Positions 16,893 through 25,885 of a DNA stretch of 64,000 nucleotides are shown here, in pieces (positions within the stretch are counted from its first letter, which is position 1; each line of letters starts with the position of its first letter). The notes below the pieces were generated by a model. That model worked only from the letters and a program-made list of their open reading frames with translations, ran no database searches and was not told the origin of the DNA. The translations under genes and the position numbers were made by a program. This stretch comes from Halanaerobium saccharolyticum (GTDB taxonomy: Bacteria > Bacillota > Halanaerobiia > Halanaerobiales > Halanaerobiaceae), in assembly GCF_004362045.1 (NCBI RefSeq), contig NZ_SNWX01000008.1:42923-106922 (forward strand). Reading direction: 5' to 3'.

Positions 16893-17561
16893 GTGTGGAA
16901 TAGAAGTGAACTCAAAGAAAAGGCAAAGGGGAAATTAAAAGGTTTTTACTGGCAGGCATTTTTAGTTAGTTTTATCCTTGTTATAACAGGTGGCAGCCAC
17001 AATAAACTTGATTGGGGTGGATCTGGTAGTACTACTTCTGGAACTTCGGGAGCAGGAGAATTTGCATTAGAGGTCGCTCTAATTGCTGTTCTGGGAGTAT
17101 TAATTTTATTTGCTTTACGTATTTTTTTAGGATATGTTCTGGAAGTAGGAGGTAGAAAATATTTTATTGAATTAAGCAGGGGGAGTTCTGAGATTTCATA
17201 TCTGCTAAAATATTTTGATAAAAAATATTATAAAAATATTATTATTGCCCTCTTGATCAGGGGAATCTATATTTTCTTATGGACTCTACTTTTAATTATT
17301 CCCGGGATAATTAAAATGTATCAATATCGCTTTGTCCCTTATATTATAGCTGAAAATCCGGAGATAGATCATAACGAAGCTTTAAGTCTCAGTCGAGAAA
17401 TAACTGACGGAGAAAAAATGGATATTTTTATACTTGATCTTTCTTTTTTAGGCTGGTTTTTCTTAGGGGCCCTTTTTTTCGGAATAGGAATCTTATTTGT
17501 ACAGCCCTATTATGATGCTGTTAATGCAGAACTTTATCAAAAGTTAAAAGTGAGAGTCTAA
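16893..17561 (+). CDS. DUF975-family membrane protein
   Basis: A 222-residue integral membrane protein. Its start, MWNRSELKEKAKGKLKGFYW, is the hallmark of DUF975. Hydrophobic segments lie at about 20-32, 58-84, 112-135 and 180-212. It has no known activity; the family is widespread in Firmicutes. The start is GTG, preceded by GGAAGGTGA at the right distance. Confidence 0.85.
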   Translation: MWNRSELKEKAKGKLKGFYWQAFLVSFILVITGGSHNKLDWGGSGSTTSGTSGAGEFALEVALIAVLGVLILFALRIFLGYVLEVGGRKYFIELSRGSSEISYLLKYFDKKYYKNIIIALLIRGIYIFLWTLLLIIPGIIKMYQYRFVPYIIAENPEIDHNEALSLSREITDGEKMDIFILDLSFLGWFFLGALFFGIGILFVQPYYDAVNAELYQKLKVRV

Positions 17562-17620
17562 AAGTTTCATTATCAATTGACAGGATTGTTTTATACTGCA
17601 GTTAATTGGGGGAAATTATT

Positions 17621-18256
17621 ATGGCCAATAGAAAAAAAGTGAATCAGGCAGTTAAACAGTTTCAAAAACAGAGACACAATTATGTAAATCTGAGGGCAGA
17701 AGTTGAAGTAATTTTAAGAGAAGCCTTAAATGAAAATGATATTGTTTTTCACAGTATAGAAAGTAGAGTAAAGTCTGTTGAAAGTTTTAGGGAAAAAGCA
17801 GAGCGAGATAAATATAGTGATCCAATAAATGAAATTACTGATTTAACAGGAATTAGAATAATTACTCTTTTTGAGAAGGAAATCCATCAAATCAGTGATA
17901 TTATCAAAGAATTATTTGAAATTGATTATGCCCGCAGTGAAGATAAATCTGATCTGCTTGATGCAGATAAAATGGGTTATAAATCTATTCATTATATTGC
18001 AGAACTCAGCCGGGATAAAATTACTACAACTGAACTTGAAAGTTTTGCAGGACTTAAATTTGAAATTCAAATTAGGAGTATACTTCAACATGCCTGGGCA
18101 GAAATTGAGCATGATCGCAATTATAAATTCAAAGGAGAACTGCCCAAACATCTACAGCGTCGTTTTTATGCTCTGGCTGGTATGCTGGAAATTGCTGACC
18201 GGGAATTTAATATTCTTTCGGAAGAAGTAGAAAAGTTTCGTCAGGGTGAAGAATAA
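17621..18256 (+). CDS. Small (p)ppGpp synthetase (RelA/SpoT domain)
   Basis: A 211-residue single-domain alarmone synthetase. It contains the RelA/SpoT synthetase landmarks SRVKSVESFREKAERD (substrate-binding loop), ITDLTGIRIITLF, GYKSIHYI and EIQIRSILQHAWAEIEHD. It would transfer pyrophosphate from ATP to GDP/GTP as a stress response. No hydrolase, TGS or ACT domain is attached. GGGGGA precedes the ATG at 17621. The HD hydrolase-type gene at 15406 may be its counterpart. Confidence 0.88.
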   Translation: MANRKKVNQAVKQFQKQRHNYVNLRAEVEVILREALNENDIVFHSIESRVKSVESFREKAERDKYSDPINEITDLTGIRIITLFEKEIHQISDIIKELFEIDYARSEDKSDLLDADKMGYKSIHYIAELSRDKITTTELESFAGLKFEIQIRSILQHAWAEIEHDRNYKFKGELPKHLQRRFYALAGMLEIADREFNILSEEVEKFRQGEE

Positions 18257-18285
18257 TATAATTTTAGTTTACAGGAGGTTTTTAA

Positions 18286-19173
18286 ATGTATAGAAAAGTT
18301 AAGAAATATTTTGAAGGTAGAGAAACTCAGGATGGTGCTGGTGTGAAATTAAGACGATGTTTTGGTTATCATCAGATACCTGATTTTGATCCTTTTTTGA
18401 TGATGGATTTTTTTGATTCTACAAATCCTGAGGATTACAGAAAGGGTTTTCCCTGGCATCCACATCGCGGTATTGAAACTGTTACCTATTTAATAAAAGG
18501 AGAAATTAATCATTGTGATAGTATAGGAAATCAGGGTGTAATTAAAGATGGGCAGTGTCAGTGGATGACTGCTGGATCTGGTATACTGCATCAAGAATTA
18601 CCGCAGCCTTCTCCAGAGATGCTGGGAGTACAGGTCTGGTTAAACCTTGCAGCAGATAATAAAATGACCGAACCTCAATATGGAGATATTACAGCAGATA
18701 TGATTCCGGTTTATGAAGATCAGGATAAAAAAGTACATATTATTGCTGGAGAGTTTGCTGGCTTAAGTGGTGAGATTCAGAGAACTGATACTAAACCAAC
18801 TTTTTTTGATGTTGAGTTAAATTCTGAATCTGAATTTATTTTTGAACTACCTGCAGAATTTAATGCTTATGCATTTTTAATTCGTGGTCAGGCAAACTTT
18901 GATCCAGAAAATGAGGAATTTAAGAACTATCCTCAGGGAGTACTGTATAAAAAAGGTAAAAAAATTAGAGTTAATACAGATAAAAACTCGGCTCGTTTTC
19001 TTTTTCTAGCCGGCAAAAAGATAGAAGAACCAGTAGCCTGGGGTGGACCAATTGTTATGAATACTAAAGAAGAACTGGAAGCTGCATCCCGGGAACTTGA
19101 TAATGGAACTTTTATCAAAAACAAAAAAGAAAAGAACATTGATCAAGTAAATGAATTCTATCAAGAAGATTAA
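18286..19173 (+). CDS. Pirin-family cupin protein
   Basis: A 295-residue bicupin. The N-terminal cupin holds the pirin metal site (FPWHPHRGIETVTYL, later HCDSIGNQG and GSGILHQE). The C-terminal half contains the pirin-C domain ending in GPIVMNT. Pirins of bacteria can act as quercetinase-like or regulatory proteins; which applies here cannot be seen. The ribosome site CAGGAGG precedes the ATG. An SDR gene follows 15 bases later, probably in the same transcript. Confidence 0.9.
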   Translation: MYRKVKKYFEGRETQDGAGVKLRRCFGYHQIPDFDPFLMMDFFDSTNPEDYRKGFPWHPHRGIETVTYLIKGEINHCDSIGNQGVIKDGQCQWMTAGSGILHQELPQPSPEMLGVQVWLNLAADNKMTEPQYGDITADMIPVYEDQDKKVHIIAGEFAGLSGEIQRTDTKPTFFDVELNSESEFIFELPAEFNAYAFLIRGQANFDPENEEFKNYPQGVLYKKGKKIRVNTDKNSARFLFLAGKKIEEPVAWGGPIVMNTKEELEAASRELDNGTFIKNKKEKNIDQVNEFYQED

Positions 19174-19188
19174 GTTAGGAGGCTAATT

Positions 19189-20013
19189 GTGAATGGAAAA
19201 GTTGTTTTAATAACAGGTGCTTCCAGTGGTATTGGCCGTTCAACAGCAGAAAAATTTTTAAATAAGGGATATATAGTTTATGGAGCTGCGCGAACTGAAA
19301 AAAAACTTAAATATTTGAGTGAGTATCCCGATGGACACTATCAAATTATGGATATTACTGAAGCAGAGATGAGAAAAAAATGTGTGCAGAAAATTTTAGA
19401 TATAGAAGGAAAAATTGATATTTTAATTAACAATGCTGGCTATGGTGCCTATGGAGCGATAGAAGAAGTAGCACTGGAAGAAGCAAAAAGACAGTTTGAA
19501 GTAAACCTGTTTGGATTATCTGAATTGACTAAGTTAGTAATCCCGGGAATGCGAGAAAATCAGACAGGAAAAATTATCAACATATCCTCAATTGCTGGGA
19601 AAATATGGACTCCACTTGGCGGCTGGTATCATGCCAGCAAATTTGCTCTGGAAGGTTTAAGTGATTGCCTTAGAAATGAATTAAGAGAATTTGGAATTGA
19701 TGTTATTTTAATTGAGCCGGGAGCAATTGAGACTAACTGGGCCGAAACAGCCGGAGAAAATCTACTTAAAACTTCGGGAGAAGGTATTTATCAAAAACAG
19801 GCTCAGCGGAAGGCCTCAAAATATAAAAATATGTATGGAGAAGGTGGACTGGCTGCTCAACCAGAGGTTGTTGCTTCGGCAATTATCAGGGCAGCAGAAA
19901 GCTCTAATCCTAAAGCAAGATATGCAGTACCAGCCCATGCAAAATTAATCTTATTTTTCCGCTGGCTGCTGCCGGACAGGATTTACGATTTTTTTACCAA
20001 TAAATTTTTTTGA
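19189..20013 (+). CDS. SDR-family short-chain dehydrogenase
   Basis: A 274-residue oxidoreductase of the classical SDR type. It has the cofactor loop TGASSGIG (residues 9-16), the NNAGYG motif, the catalytic Ser in ISSIAG and Tyr-x-x-x-Lys in YHASK. The C-terminal 35 residues are hydrophobic and basic (LILFFRWLLPDRIYDFF), suggesting membrane association, as in many retinol-dehydrogenase-like SDRs. It starts with GTG after TAGGAGG and follows the pirin gene. Confidence 0.9.
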   Translation: MNGKVVLITGASSGIGRSTAEKFLNKGYIVYGAARTEKKLKYLSEYPDGHYQIMDITEAEMRKKCVQKILDIEGKIDILINNAGYGAYGAIEEVALEEAKRQFEVNLFGLSELTKLVIPGMRENQTGKIINISSIAGKIWTPLGGWYHASKFALEGLSDCLRNELREFGIDVILIEPGAIETNWAETAGENLLKTSGEGIYQKQAQRKASKYKNMYGEGGLAAQPEVVASAIIRAAESSNPKARYAVPAHAKLILFFRWLLPDRIYDFFTNKFF

Positions 20014-20037
20014 TAAATCATTCATAAGTGATATAAT
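20010..20037 (+). promoter_or_regulatory. Promoter of the TraB-family gene
   Basis: TTGATA (20010-20015), a 16-bp spacer and TATAAT (20032-20037) with an extended -10 TGA. The predicted start near 20044 coincides with an upstream ATG, which argues for translation from the second ATG at 20074. Confidence 0.6.
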
Positions 20038-20073
20038 AAATAAATGAGAGAATATATAGAAGGAGCTGTTTTT

Positions 20074-21243
20074 ATGGGTGAAGACAATATTCAGAGACTT
20101 GAATACGAAGGTAAAGAGATAATTTTAATTCCAACTGCACATATTTCCAAAAAAAGTGCAGAACAGGTTAAAGAGGTTATTGAAAACGAAGAACCTGATA
20201 GTGTTTGTGTTGAGCTGGATGAACAGAGATTCAGTTCTATAAATGACGAAGATAGATGGAGTGAAATGGACATTTTCCAGGTGATAAAAGAAAAGAAATC
20301 CTTATTATTACTGGTTAATTTAATCATCAGTTCTTTTCAGAGTCGGATGGCCGAAAAATTGGGGATCAGTGCCGGTCAGGAAATGCGGCAGGGGATTGAG
20401 TCTGCCAAAGAAGTAGAGGCTGAACTGGTACTTGCTGATAGAAATATTCAGATTACTTTTAAGAGAGTCTGGAGAGGTCTTGGACTCTGGGAGAAGCTTA
20501 AATTGATTTTCCAGATTATTTCTATGCTATTTGTTGATGAAGAGATAACTGAAGAAGAGATGGACGAACTGAAAAATGGTGATGCCCTAAATATGATGCT
20601 GGAGCAGATGGGTAAATCTTTTCCAGGGATTAAAAAGTATTTACTTGATGAGAGGGATCAATATTTAGCAAATAAGATTAAAAATGCTCCGGGTGATAAA
20701 ATTGTGGCAGTTTTAGGAGCAGCCCATGTACCCGGTGTAAAAAAAGAAATTTATAAAGAACAGGATCTAAGTAAAATCACTGTCCTGCCTCCTAAAGCCA
20801 AATGGGGTAAGATTTTTTCCTGGGGAATTCCGGCAGTTATTTTAGTAATTATTATTGTCAGCTTTATTAATAATATAAGTGCAGGAATTGAAGTTACCAA
20901 AGCCTGGATTATCTGGAATGGTTCCTTATCAGCTTTAGGGGTGCTTTTAGGTAGGGGACATATTTTAACTATTTTAACTGCATTTATTGTGGCTCCTATA
21001 AGTTCTTTAAATCCTGCTCTGGCGGCAGGGTGGTTTGCCGGACTTGCAGAAGCTTATCTTAAAAAACCAAAGGTTAAGGATTTTCAGAAACTTTCGGAAG
21101 GAATTAGTATTAAAGAAATTTATACTAATAAAGTTACTCATATTCTTTTAATTGTGATCTTAGCTAATCTGGGCAGTGTTATTGGTACTGCAGTTGGTGG
21201 AGCCAGTGTAATTAGAACATTTCTCAAATTTTTTAGTTTTTAA
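20074..21243 (+). CDS. TraB/PrgY-family membrane protein
   Basis: A 389-residue protein of the TraB family. It begins with the family's conserved 'IPTAHISKKSAEQV' and 'VCVELDEQRF' motifs and contains GAAHVPGV near residue 220; these conserved histidine/glutamate motifs suggest a metal-dependent hydrolase. The C-terminal 140 residues carry four or more membrane helices. The enterococcal PrgY relative blocks pheromone signals; here no conjugation genes are nearby, so that role should not be assumed. ATG 20074 has GGAG at 20061-20064. Followed by a terminator. Confidence 0.85.
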   Translation: MGEDNIQRLEYEGKEIILIPTAHISKKSAEQVKEVIENEEPDSVCVELDEQRFSSINDEDRWSEMDIFQVIKEKKSLLLLVNLIISSFQSRMAEKLGISAGQEMRQGIESAKEVEAELVLADRNIQITFKRVWRGLGLWEKLKLIFQIISMLFVDEEITEEEMDELKNGDALNMMLEQMGKSFPGIKKYLLDERDQYLANKIKNAPGDKIVAVLGAAHVPGVKKEIYKEQDLSKITVLPPKAKWGKIFSWGIPAVILVIIIVSFINNISAGIEVTKAWIIWNGSLSALGVLLGRGHILTILTAFIVAPISSLNPALAAGWFAGLAEAYLKKPKVKDFQKLSEGISIKEIYTNKVTHILLIVILANLGSVIGTAVGGASVIRTFLKFFSF

Positions 21244-21277
21244 TTCTAATTGAAATTATCAAATATTTATTCTGAAG

Positions 21278-21306
21278 ACTCTTCTCTATTATGAGAAGAG
21301 TTTTTT
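21278..21306 (+). terminator. Rho-independent terminator
   Basis: ACTCTTCTC paired with GAGAAGAGT, 6-base loop, then six T. Confidence 0.85.
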
Positions 21307-21458
21307 AGAATTGATATTAAAAATTCAACTTTTATATAGTTGATTTAAGGAATTAAAATAGTTTGATTACCTGGTTGACTTCTTTGAATTCTAAATCTGC
21401 TGTTATAATCTAATTTTAAGGCTGTGGTATAATTTCGTCAATAAATTTTCTCAAAAAG

Positions 21459-21487
21459 TCGACAAGTTAATTACTCCTTGATATAAT
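21459..21487 (+). promoter_or_regulatory. Promoter of homoserine dehydrogenase gene
   Basis: TCGACA (21459-21464), a 17-bp spacer and TATAAT (21482-21487), extended by TGA. Two further extended -10 elements lie at about 21407 and 21426. No T-box or other known leader motif is visible in the 240 bases before the gene. Confidence 0.55.
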
Positions 21488-21543
21488 GTTTAATAAAAGA
21501 GAAGATAGAAGCAAGCAATATAAGACTACAGGAGGTTATAATT

Positions 21544-22827
21544 TTGCTTAAAATAGGAATTTTAGGACTTGGTACAGTTGGTAGTGGAGTAGTAAAGATT
21601 TTGGAGAAGAATGCTGAGAATATAAAGAATAAAGTTGGGACTGAAGTTCAAATAGAAAAGGTTCTTGTTAATAATCTTGAAAAAGAACGGGATATTGAAA
21701 TTACTAGAAATTTATTAACAGATAATGTTGAAGATATCATAAATAATCCGGAAATTGACATTGTGGTCGAACTAATTGGGGGAGAACAGCCTGCCTATGA
21801 TTACATAATTCAGGCTATTGAAAATGGTAAAAGCATTGTTACTGCTAATAAGCTGGTAATTGCCAAATATGGAAAGAGAATTTTTAAAAAAGCAGATGAA
21901 AATGATGTTCAAGTCTGTTATGAGGGAAGTGTAGCCGGTGGTCTGCCGATTATTCGTCCTCTGCAGAACTCTCTGGCAGCAAATAGAATTGAAAAAATAT
22001 ATGGTATTTTAAATGGGACTACCAATTACATCTTGACAGATATGAGTAAGGAAAAAAAGGATTTTGCTGAATCATTAAAAAATGCTCAGGAACTTGGATT
22101 TGCTGAAGCTGATCCCAGTTCAGACATTGATGGTCATGATGCTGCTTATAAGATTACTATTTTATCTTCACTGGCATTTGAACGTTTTGTCGATGTTAAA
22201 GAAGTTCATGTAGAAGGGATTAGGGATGTTGATATTGCTGATATAGAACTGGCTCAGGAGATGGGTTATGTTATTAAGCTGCTGGCAATTGCCAAAAATG
22301 CCCCGGAAGGATTAGATGTCAGAGTTCATCCGGCTTTTGTGCCTGAGGATCATCCTCTGGCCATGATTAATGGCACCTATAACTGTGTGTATCTGCATGG
22401 TGATGCAGTGGGACAGGTAATGTCTACAGCCCGTGGTGCCGGACAGATGCCTACTGGTAGTGCTGTAACAGCAGATATTATTCAGGTCGCCAAAGATATT
22501 AACCATAATCAGCGGGAAGTTCAGCGAATGGACTCCTTTTTGGAAAGTAATGTTGTGAAAATTGATGAAATAGAAAATAGCTTTTATCTACGTTTTGAAG
22601 TCAAAGATGAACCAGGCGTGATGGCTCATATTGCTAAAATATTTGGTGATAATAATGTCAGTCTTGCTTCAGTACTGCAGAAGCAGAAGGATAATCCGGT
22701 GGTACCACTGGTATTTATTACTCATTCAGTTAAGGAAAAAGATTTAAATAAATCCTTAGCTCAGATTAAAATGCTTGATGATGTGATAGAGGTTAAAAGT
22801 GTGATCCGGGTAGAAAATAATATTTAA
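21544..22827 (+). CDS. hom: Homoserine dehydrogenase
   Basis: A 427-residue enzyme that reduces aspartate semialdehyde to homoserine for threonine and methionine synthesis. Residues 1-130 form the NAD(P)-binding domain (GILGLGTVGSGV). The catalytic domain contains GTTNYILT, the conserved AEADPSSDIDGHDAAYK and GAGQMPTGSAV. A C-terminal ACT domain (about 350-427, DEPGVMAHIAKIFG) should confer threonine feedback control. The start is TTG with AGGAGG upstream. It stands alone, with no thrC/thrB neighbours, followed by its own terminator. Confidence 0.95.
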   Translation: MLKIGILGLGTVGSGVVKILEKNAENIKNKVGTEVQIEKVLVNNLEKERDIEITRNLLTDNVEDIINNPEIDIVVELIGGEQPAYDYIIQAIENGKSIVTANKLVIAKYGKRIFKKADENDVQVCYEGSVAGGLPIIRPLQNSLAANRIEKIYGILNGTTNYILTDMSKEKKDFAESLKNAQELGFAEADPSSDIDGHDAAYKITILSSLAFERFVDVKEVHVEGIRDVDIADIELAQEMGYVIKLLAIAKNAPEGLDVRVHPAFVPEDHPLAMINGTYNCVYLHGDAVGQVMSTARGAGQMPTGSAVTADIIQVAKDINHNQREVQRMDSFLESNVVKIDEIENSFYLRFEVKDEPGVMAHIAKIFGDNNVSLASVLQKQKDNPVVPLVFITHSVKEKDLNKSLAQIKMLDDVIEVKSVIRVENNI

Positions 22828-22843
22828 TTTAAAATAGAAAAAT

Positions 22844-22873
22844 CCCGTTTGCAAAAGCGGGTCTTATTTTTTT
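22844..22873 (+). terminator. Terminator of hom
   Basis: CCCGTTT paired with AAGCGGG (one G-U pair), GCAA loop, followed by a T-rich run. Confidence 0.75.
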
Positions 22874-22901
22874 AATATCAATTAATTTTAGGAGCAGAGA
22901 A

Positions 22902-24272
22902 TTGAGGAGTGAGAATGTGGAAACTAAAGATTGGTTAATTAGAGATTTAAAGGAGAACTGGCTGGAAAATAGAGCCGAAAAGGTTAAAAGAGTCAATAAG
23001 ATTGATAAAGAATATTATCGACAGTATGATATCAAGCAGGGTTTGAGGAATTCGGATGGGACTGGAGTAGTTGTTGGTTTTACTAAAATTGGTTCAGTGC
23101 ACGGTTATACTTACTGTGATGGTGTTAAAACTTCAATTGAAGGCAAGTTATTTTATAGAGATATAGAAATTGAGGAGCTGGTAAAAAACACCGGTGAATT
23201 TGGTTTCGAGAGCATTGTCTACCTTTTATTATTCGGGGAAATGCCAGGTGAAGAGGAATTGGAAAAATTTAATACTATTTTGGATGGCTTTAGAAAATTA
23301 CCGCCTCATTTTACTGAAAATACAATTTTGAAAAGTCCCAGTCGGGATGTAATGAATAAACTGCAGCGGGCAATACTGGTTCTTTATTCTTATGATGAAA
23401 AGCCTGATTGTCTGGAAATTGATCGGATTTTAATCCAGAGTTTAAAATTAATAGCCAGATTTCCAACTATTATTTCTTATGGATTTCAGGCTAAAGCTCA
23501 TTATTTTGATGATAAAAGTTTATACCTGCATAATCCAACAGATGGTCTGGGAACTGCTGCTAATATATTACATATGATCAGGCCAAATAATGATTACACT
23601 AAGTTAGAAAAAGATACTCTTGATCTATTATTGATCTTACATGCAGAACACGGTGGAGGTAATAATTCAGCCTTTACAACTCATGTTGTTTCTTCCAGTG
23701 GAACTGATACTTATTCTGCTGTAGGAGCAGCTGTAGGAAGTCTTAAAGGTCCCAAACATGGAGGGGCTAATTTAAGGGTAAAAGCAATGGTTGAGAATAT
23801 TAGGGAAAACCTTAATGATTATTCTGATCGGTCTAAACTTAAACAGTATTTAGAAAAGATTTTAAAGGGAGAAGTTTTTGACCAGCAGGGTTTAATCTAT
23901 GGTATGGGACATGCAGTTTATACCAAAAGTGATCCCAGAGCCGTAATTTTAAAGAAAAAATCGAAAGAACTGGCAGCGGCCAAAGGAAAATTGGAAGAAT
24001 TTGAACTATATGATAATATTGAAAAATTGACAAAGGAAATATTTAAAGAGCAGCGAGGAGATGACTGCGAGATTTGTGCTAATGTAGATCTTTATTCTGG
24101 CTTTGTTTATCAGCTATTAAACATTCCAGAGGAATTATTTACACCTTTATTTGCCACTGCCAGAGTTGCCAGCTGGTGTGCACACCGTATTGAGCAGCTG
24201 GTCAGTGATCATAAAATTATTCGTCCTGCCTATAAGTCACTTAAAAATGAGGAAAAATGTACAATTAGATAG
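22902..24272 (+). CDS. Citrate synthase
   Basis: A 456-residue citrate synthase that condenses oxaloacetate and acetyl-CoA. Recognisable active-site segments are HAEHGGGNNSAF, the GPKHGGANLRV loop, GMGHAVYTKSDPRA and TPLFATARVASWCAHRIEQL with its conserved Arg residues. With pyruvate carboxylase at 34.1 kb it could feed glutamate synthesis through a partial oxidative branch. Two starts compete: TTG 22902 behind TAGGAG, or GTG 22917 behind GAGGAG. Both are well spaced; the shorter form loses only five residues. A hairpin terminator follows at 24300. Confidence 0.93.
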   Translation: MRSENVETKDWLIRDLKENWLENRAEKVKRVNKIDKEYYRQYDIKQGLRNSDGTGVVVGFTKIGSVHGYTYCDGVKTSIEGKLFYRDIEIEELVKNTGEFGFESIVYLLLFGEMPGEEELEKFNTILDGFRKLPPHFTENTILKSPSRDVMNKLQRAILVLYSYDEKPDCLEIDRILIQSLKLIARFPTIISYGFQAKAHYFDDKSLYLHNPTDGLGTAANILHMIRPNNDYTKLEKDTLDLLLILHAEHGGGNNSAFTTHVVSSSGTDTYSAVGAAVGSLKGPKHGGANLRVKAMVENIRENLNDYSDRSKLKQYLEKILKGEVFDQQGLIYGMGHAVYTKSDPRAVILKKKSKELAAAKGKLEEFELYDNIEKLTKEIFKEQRGDDCEICANVDLYSGFVYQLLNIPEELFTPLFATARVASWCAHRIEQLVSDHKIIRPAYKSLKNEEKCTIR

Positions 24273-24299
24273 TTAAAAAATATTATTAGTTTTAATATT

Positions 24300-24331
24300 A
24301 AAGGCCATAGGAGTTTTAGCCTGTGGTCTTT
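24300..24331 (+). terminator. Probable terminator after citrate synthase
   Basis: A 12-bp stem with two G-U pairs, AAAGGCCATAGG with CCTGTGGTCTTT, 8-base loop. The T run is short. Confidence 0.55.
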
Positions 24332-24397
24332 AGTAATCCATTATTTTCTAAGATTAATGACAAATGAAATTGAAAGTTCCAATGGGAGGAATTAAAA

Positions 24398-25744
24398 ATG
24401 AATAGAAATAGTATTGATCAAAATAATCTCAAGTCTTTTTCGAATTATTTTAAAAAGAGAGAAAACAGTAAAATTATAGCTAATGCAGTAATCAAAAATG
24501 GAATTAATGATACTGCTTTAAACAATGAATCTGTTAAAAAAATGCACTATAATTTTTCTGAAGAGATTGATGTAGGTAAAGTCACCAATCAGAAAAAAAG
24601 TGGCCGCTGTTGGATGTTTGCAGCTTTAAATAATATTCGCTACAGCATCTCTAAAGACTTAAACATTAAAGATCATGATTTTGAGTTATCTCAGTCTTAT
24701 ACAATGTTCTGGGACAAACTGGAGAAGGCTAATTACTTTTTAGAAAATATTATCTCAACAGTTGAGTTAGAAATTGACAGCCGCAGAGTAATGTGGCTTT
24801 TAAATGAGCCTACAAATGACGGTGGTCAGTGGGATATGTTTACCGCCTTAATAGAAAAATATGGTATTGTACCTAAATATGTAATGCCCGAAACATATCA
24901 CAGCAGTAATTCCCGTTACCTGAATAAAATCTTGAGTTTAAAATTAAGAGATTTAGCTAAAACTCTGCGGGAAGATTTTAAATTAGGCGCAGATAAGGAA
25001 AGTTTAAGGGAAGAAAAAGAAACAATGCTGGCAGAAATATATTCTATACTGGCTTACTTTTTAGGAGAGCCACCACAGGAATTTGATTTTGAGTATAAAG
25101 ATAAAGATGGGGAATTTTTCCGAGACAGTGGCTTGACTCCTAAAGAATTCTACAATAAGTATTCTAAGGTTAAGATGACTGATTATGTGAGTATTATTAA
25201 CGCTCCGACTAATGATAAACCATTTGATCAAACTTATACAGTTGAATTTTTAGGTAATGTTAAAGAAGGCCAGCAGATTCACTATTTAAATCTGCCGGTT
25301 GATAAATTGATTGATTACAGTACTGCCCAGATAAAAGATGGTGAACCTGTCTGGTTTGGCTGTGATGTTGGTCAGTGGTCTGATAGAGATTTAGGAATTA
25401 TGGATACAGAGCTATTCAATTATGAGGAAGTTTTAGATACCAAATTCACTTTAGACAAAGGACTGCGCCTGCAGTATGGGGAAAGTATTTTAACCCACGC
25501 AATGGCTTTTACCGGTGTAAACCTTAAAGATGCAGAACCTCTCAGCTGGAAGGTACAAAATAGCTGGGGTGAAAAAGTTGGTGAAGATGGGTTTTTCATT
25601 ATGAGTAATGACTGGTTTAAAGAGTTCAATTATGAAGTAGTTATTAATAAGAAATATCTAAGTCAAAGTGACCTTGAATCATATCAAAAAGAACCAGTTG
25701 TCTTAAAACCATGGGATCCAATGGGTTCTCTGGCTGCAAAATAA
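24398..25744 (+). CDS. pepC: Aminopeptidase C (bleomycin hydrolase, C1B peptidase)
   Basis: A 448-residue cytosolic cysteine aminopeptidase. The papain-type triad is visible: Cys71 in GRCWMFAALN, His367 in ILTHAMAFTG and Asn388 in VQNSWGE. The length and the C-terminal arm reaching the active site are those of the PepC/bleomycin hydrolase hexamer, which trims peptides from the N-terminus. GGGAGG precedes the ATG. Monocistronic, followed by a strong hairpin at 25770. Confidence 0.95.
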   Translation: MNRNSIDQNNLKSFSNYFKKRENSKIIANAVIKNGINDTALNNESVKKMHYNFSEEIDVGKVTNQKKSGRCWMFAALNNIRYSISKDLNIKDHDFELSQSYTMFWDKLEKANYFLENIISTVELEIDSRRVMWLLNEPTNDGGQWDMFTALIEKYGIVPKYVMPETYHSSNSRYLNKILSLKLRDLAKTLREDFKLGADKESLREEKETMLAEIYSILAYFLGEPPQEFDFEYKDKDGEFFRDSGLTPKEFYNKYSKVKMTDYVSIINAPTNDKPFDQTYTVEFLGNVKEGQQIHYLNLPVDKLIDYSTAQIKDGEPVWFGCDVGQWSDRDLGIMDTELFNYEEVLDTKFTLDKGLRLQYGESILTHAMAFTGVNLKDAEPLSWKVQNSWGEKVGEDGFFIMSNDWFKEFNYEVVINKKYLSQSDLESYQKEPVVLKPWDPMGSLAAK

Positions 25745-25769
25745 ATGTTTCATATCATTTATAATAATT

Positions 25770-25798
25770 TAAGCTGCTGTGTTTATTACAGCAGCTTA
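25770..25798 (+). terminator. Hairpin terminator after pepC
   Basis: TAAGCTGCTGT paired with ACAGCAGCTTA around a 7-base loop. The following T run is weak. Confidence 0.65.
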
Positions 25799-25885
25799 AT
25801 TACTTTATTATCTAAATTGCTTTAGGTTTCAATTTGGAATATTTTAATATAGCCAATATTATTTTATTAAAAGGGATGATTTTAA

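Noticed and set aside
21307..21543. T-box or amino-acid riboswitch before homoserine dehydrogenase
   Set aside because: No T-box sequence, no terminator/antiterminator pair near the gene; only promoters found.
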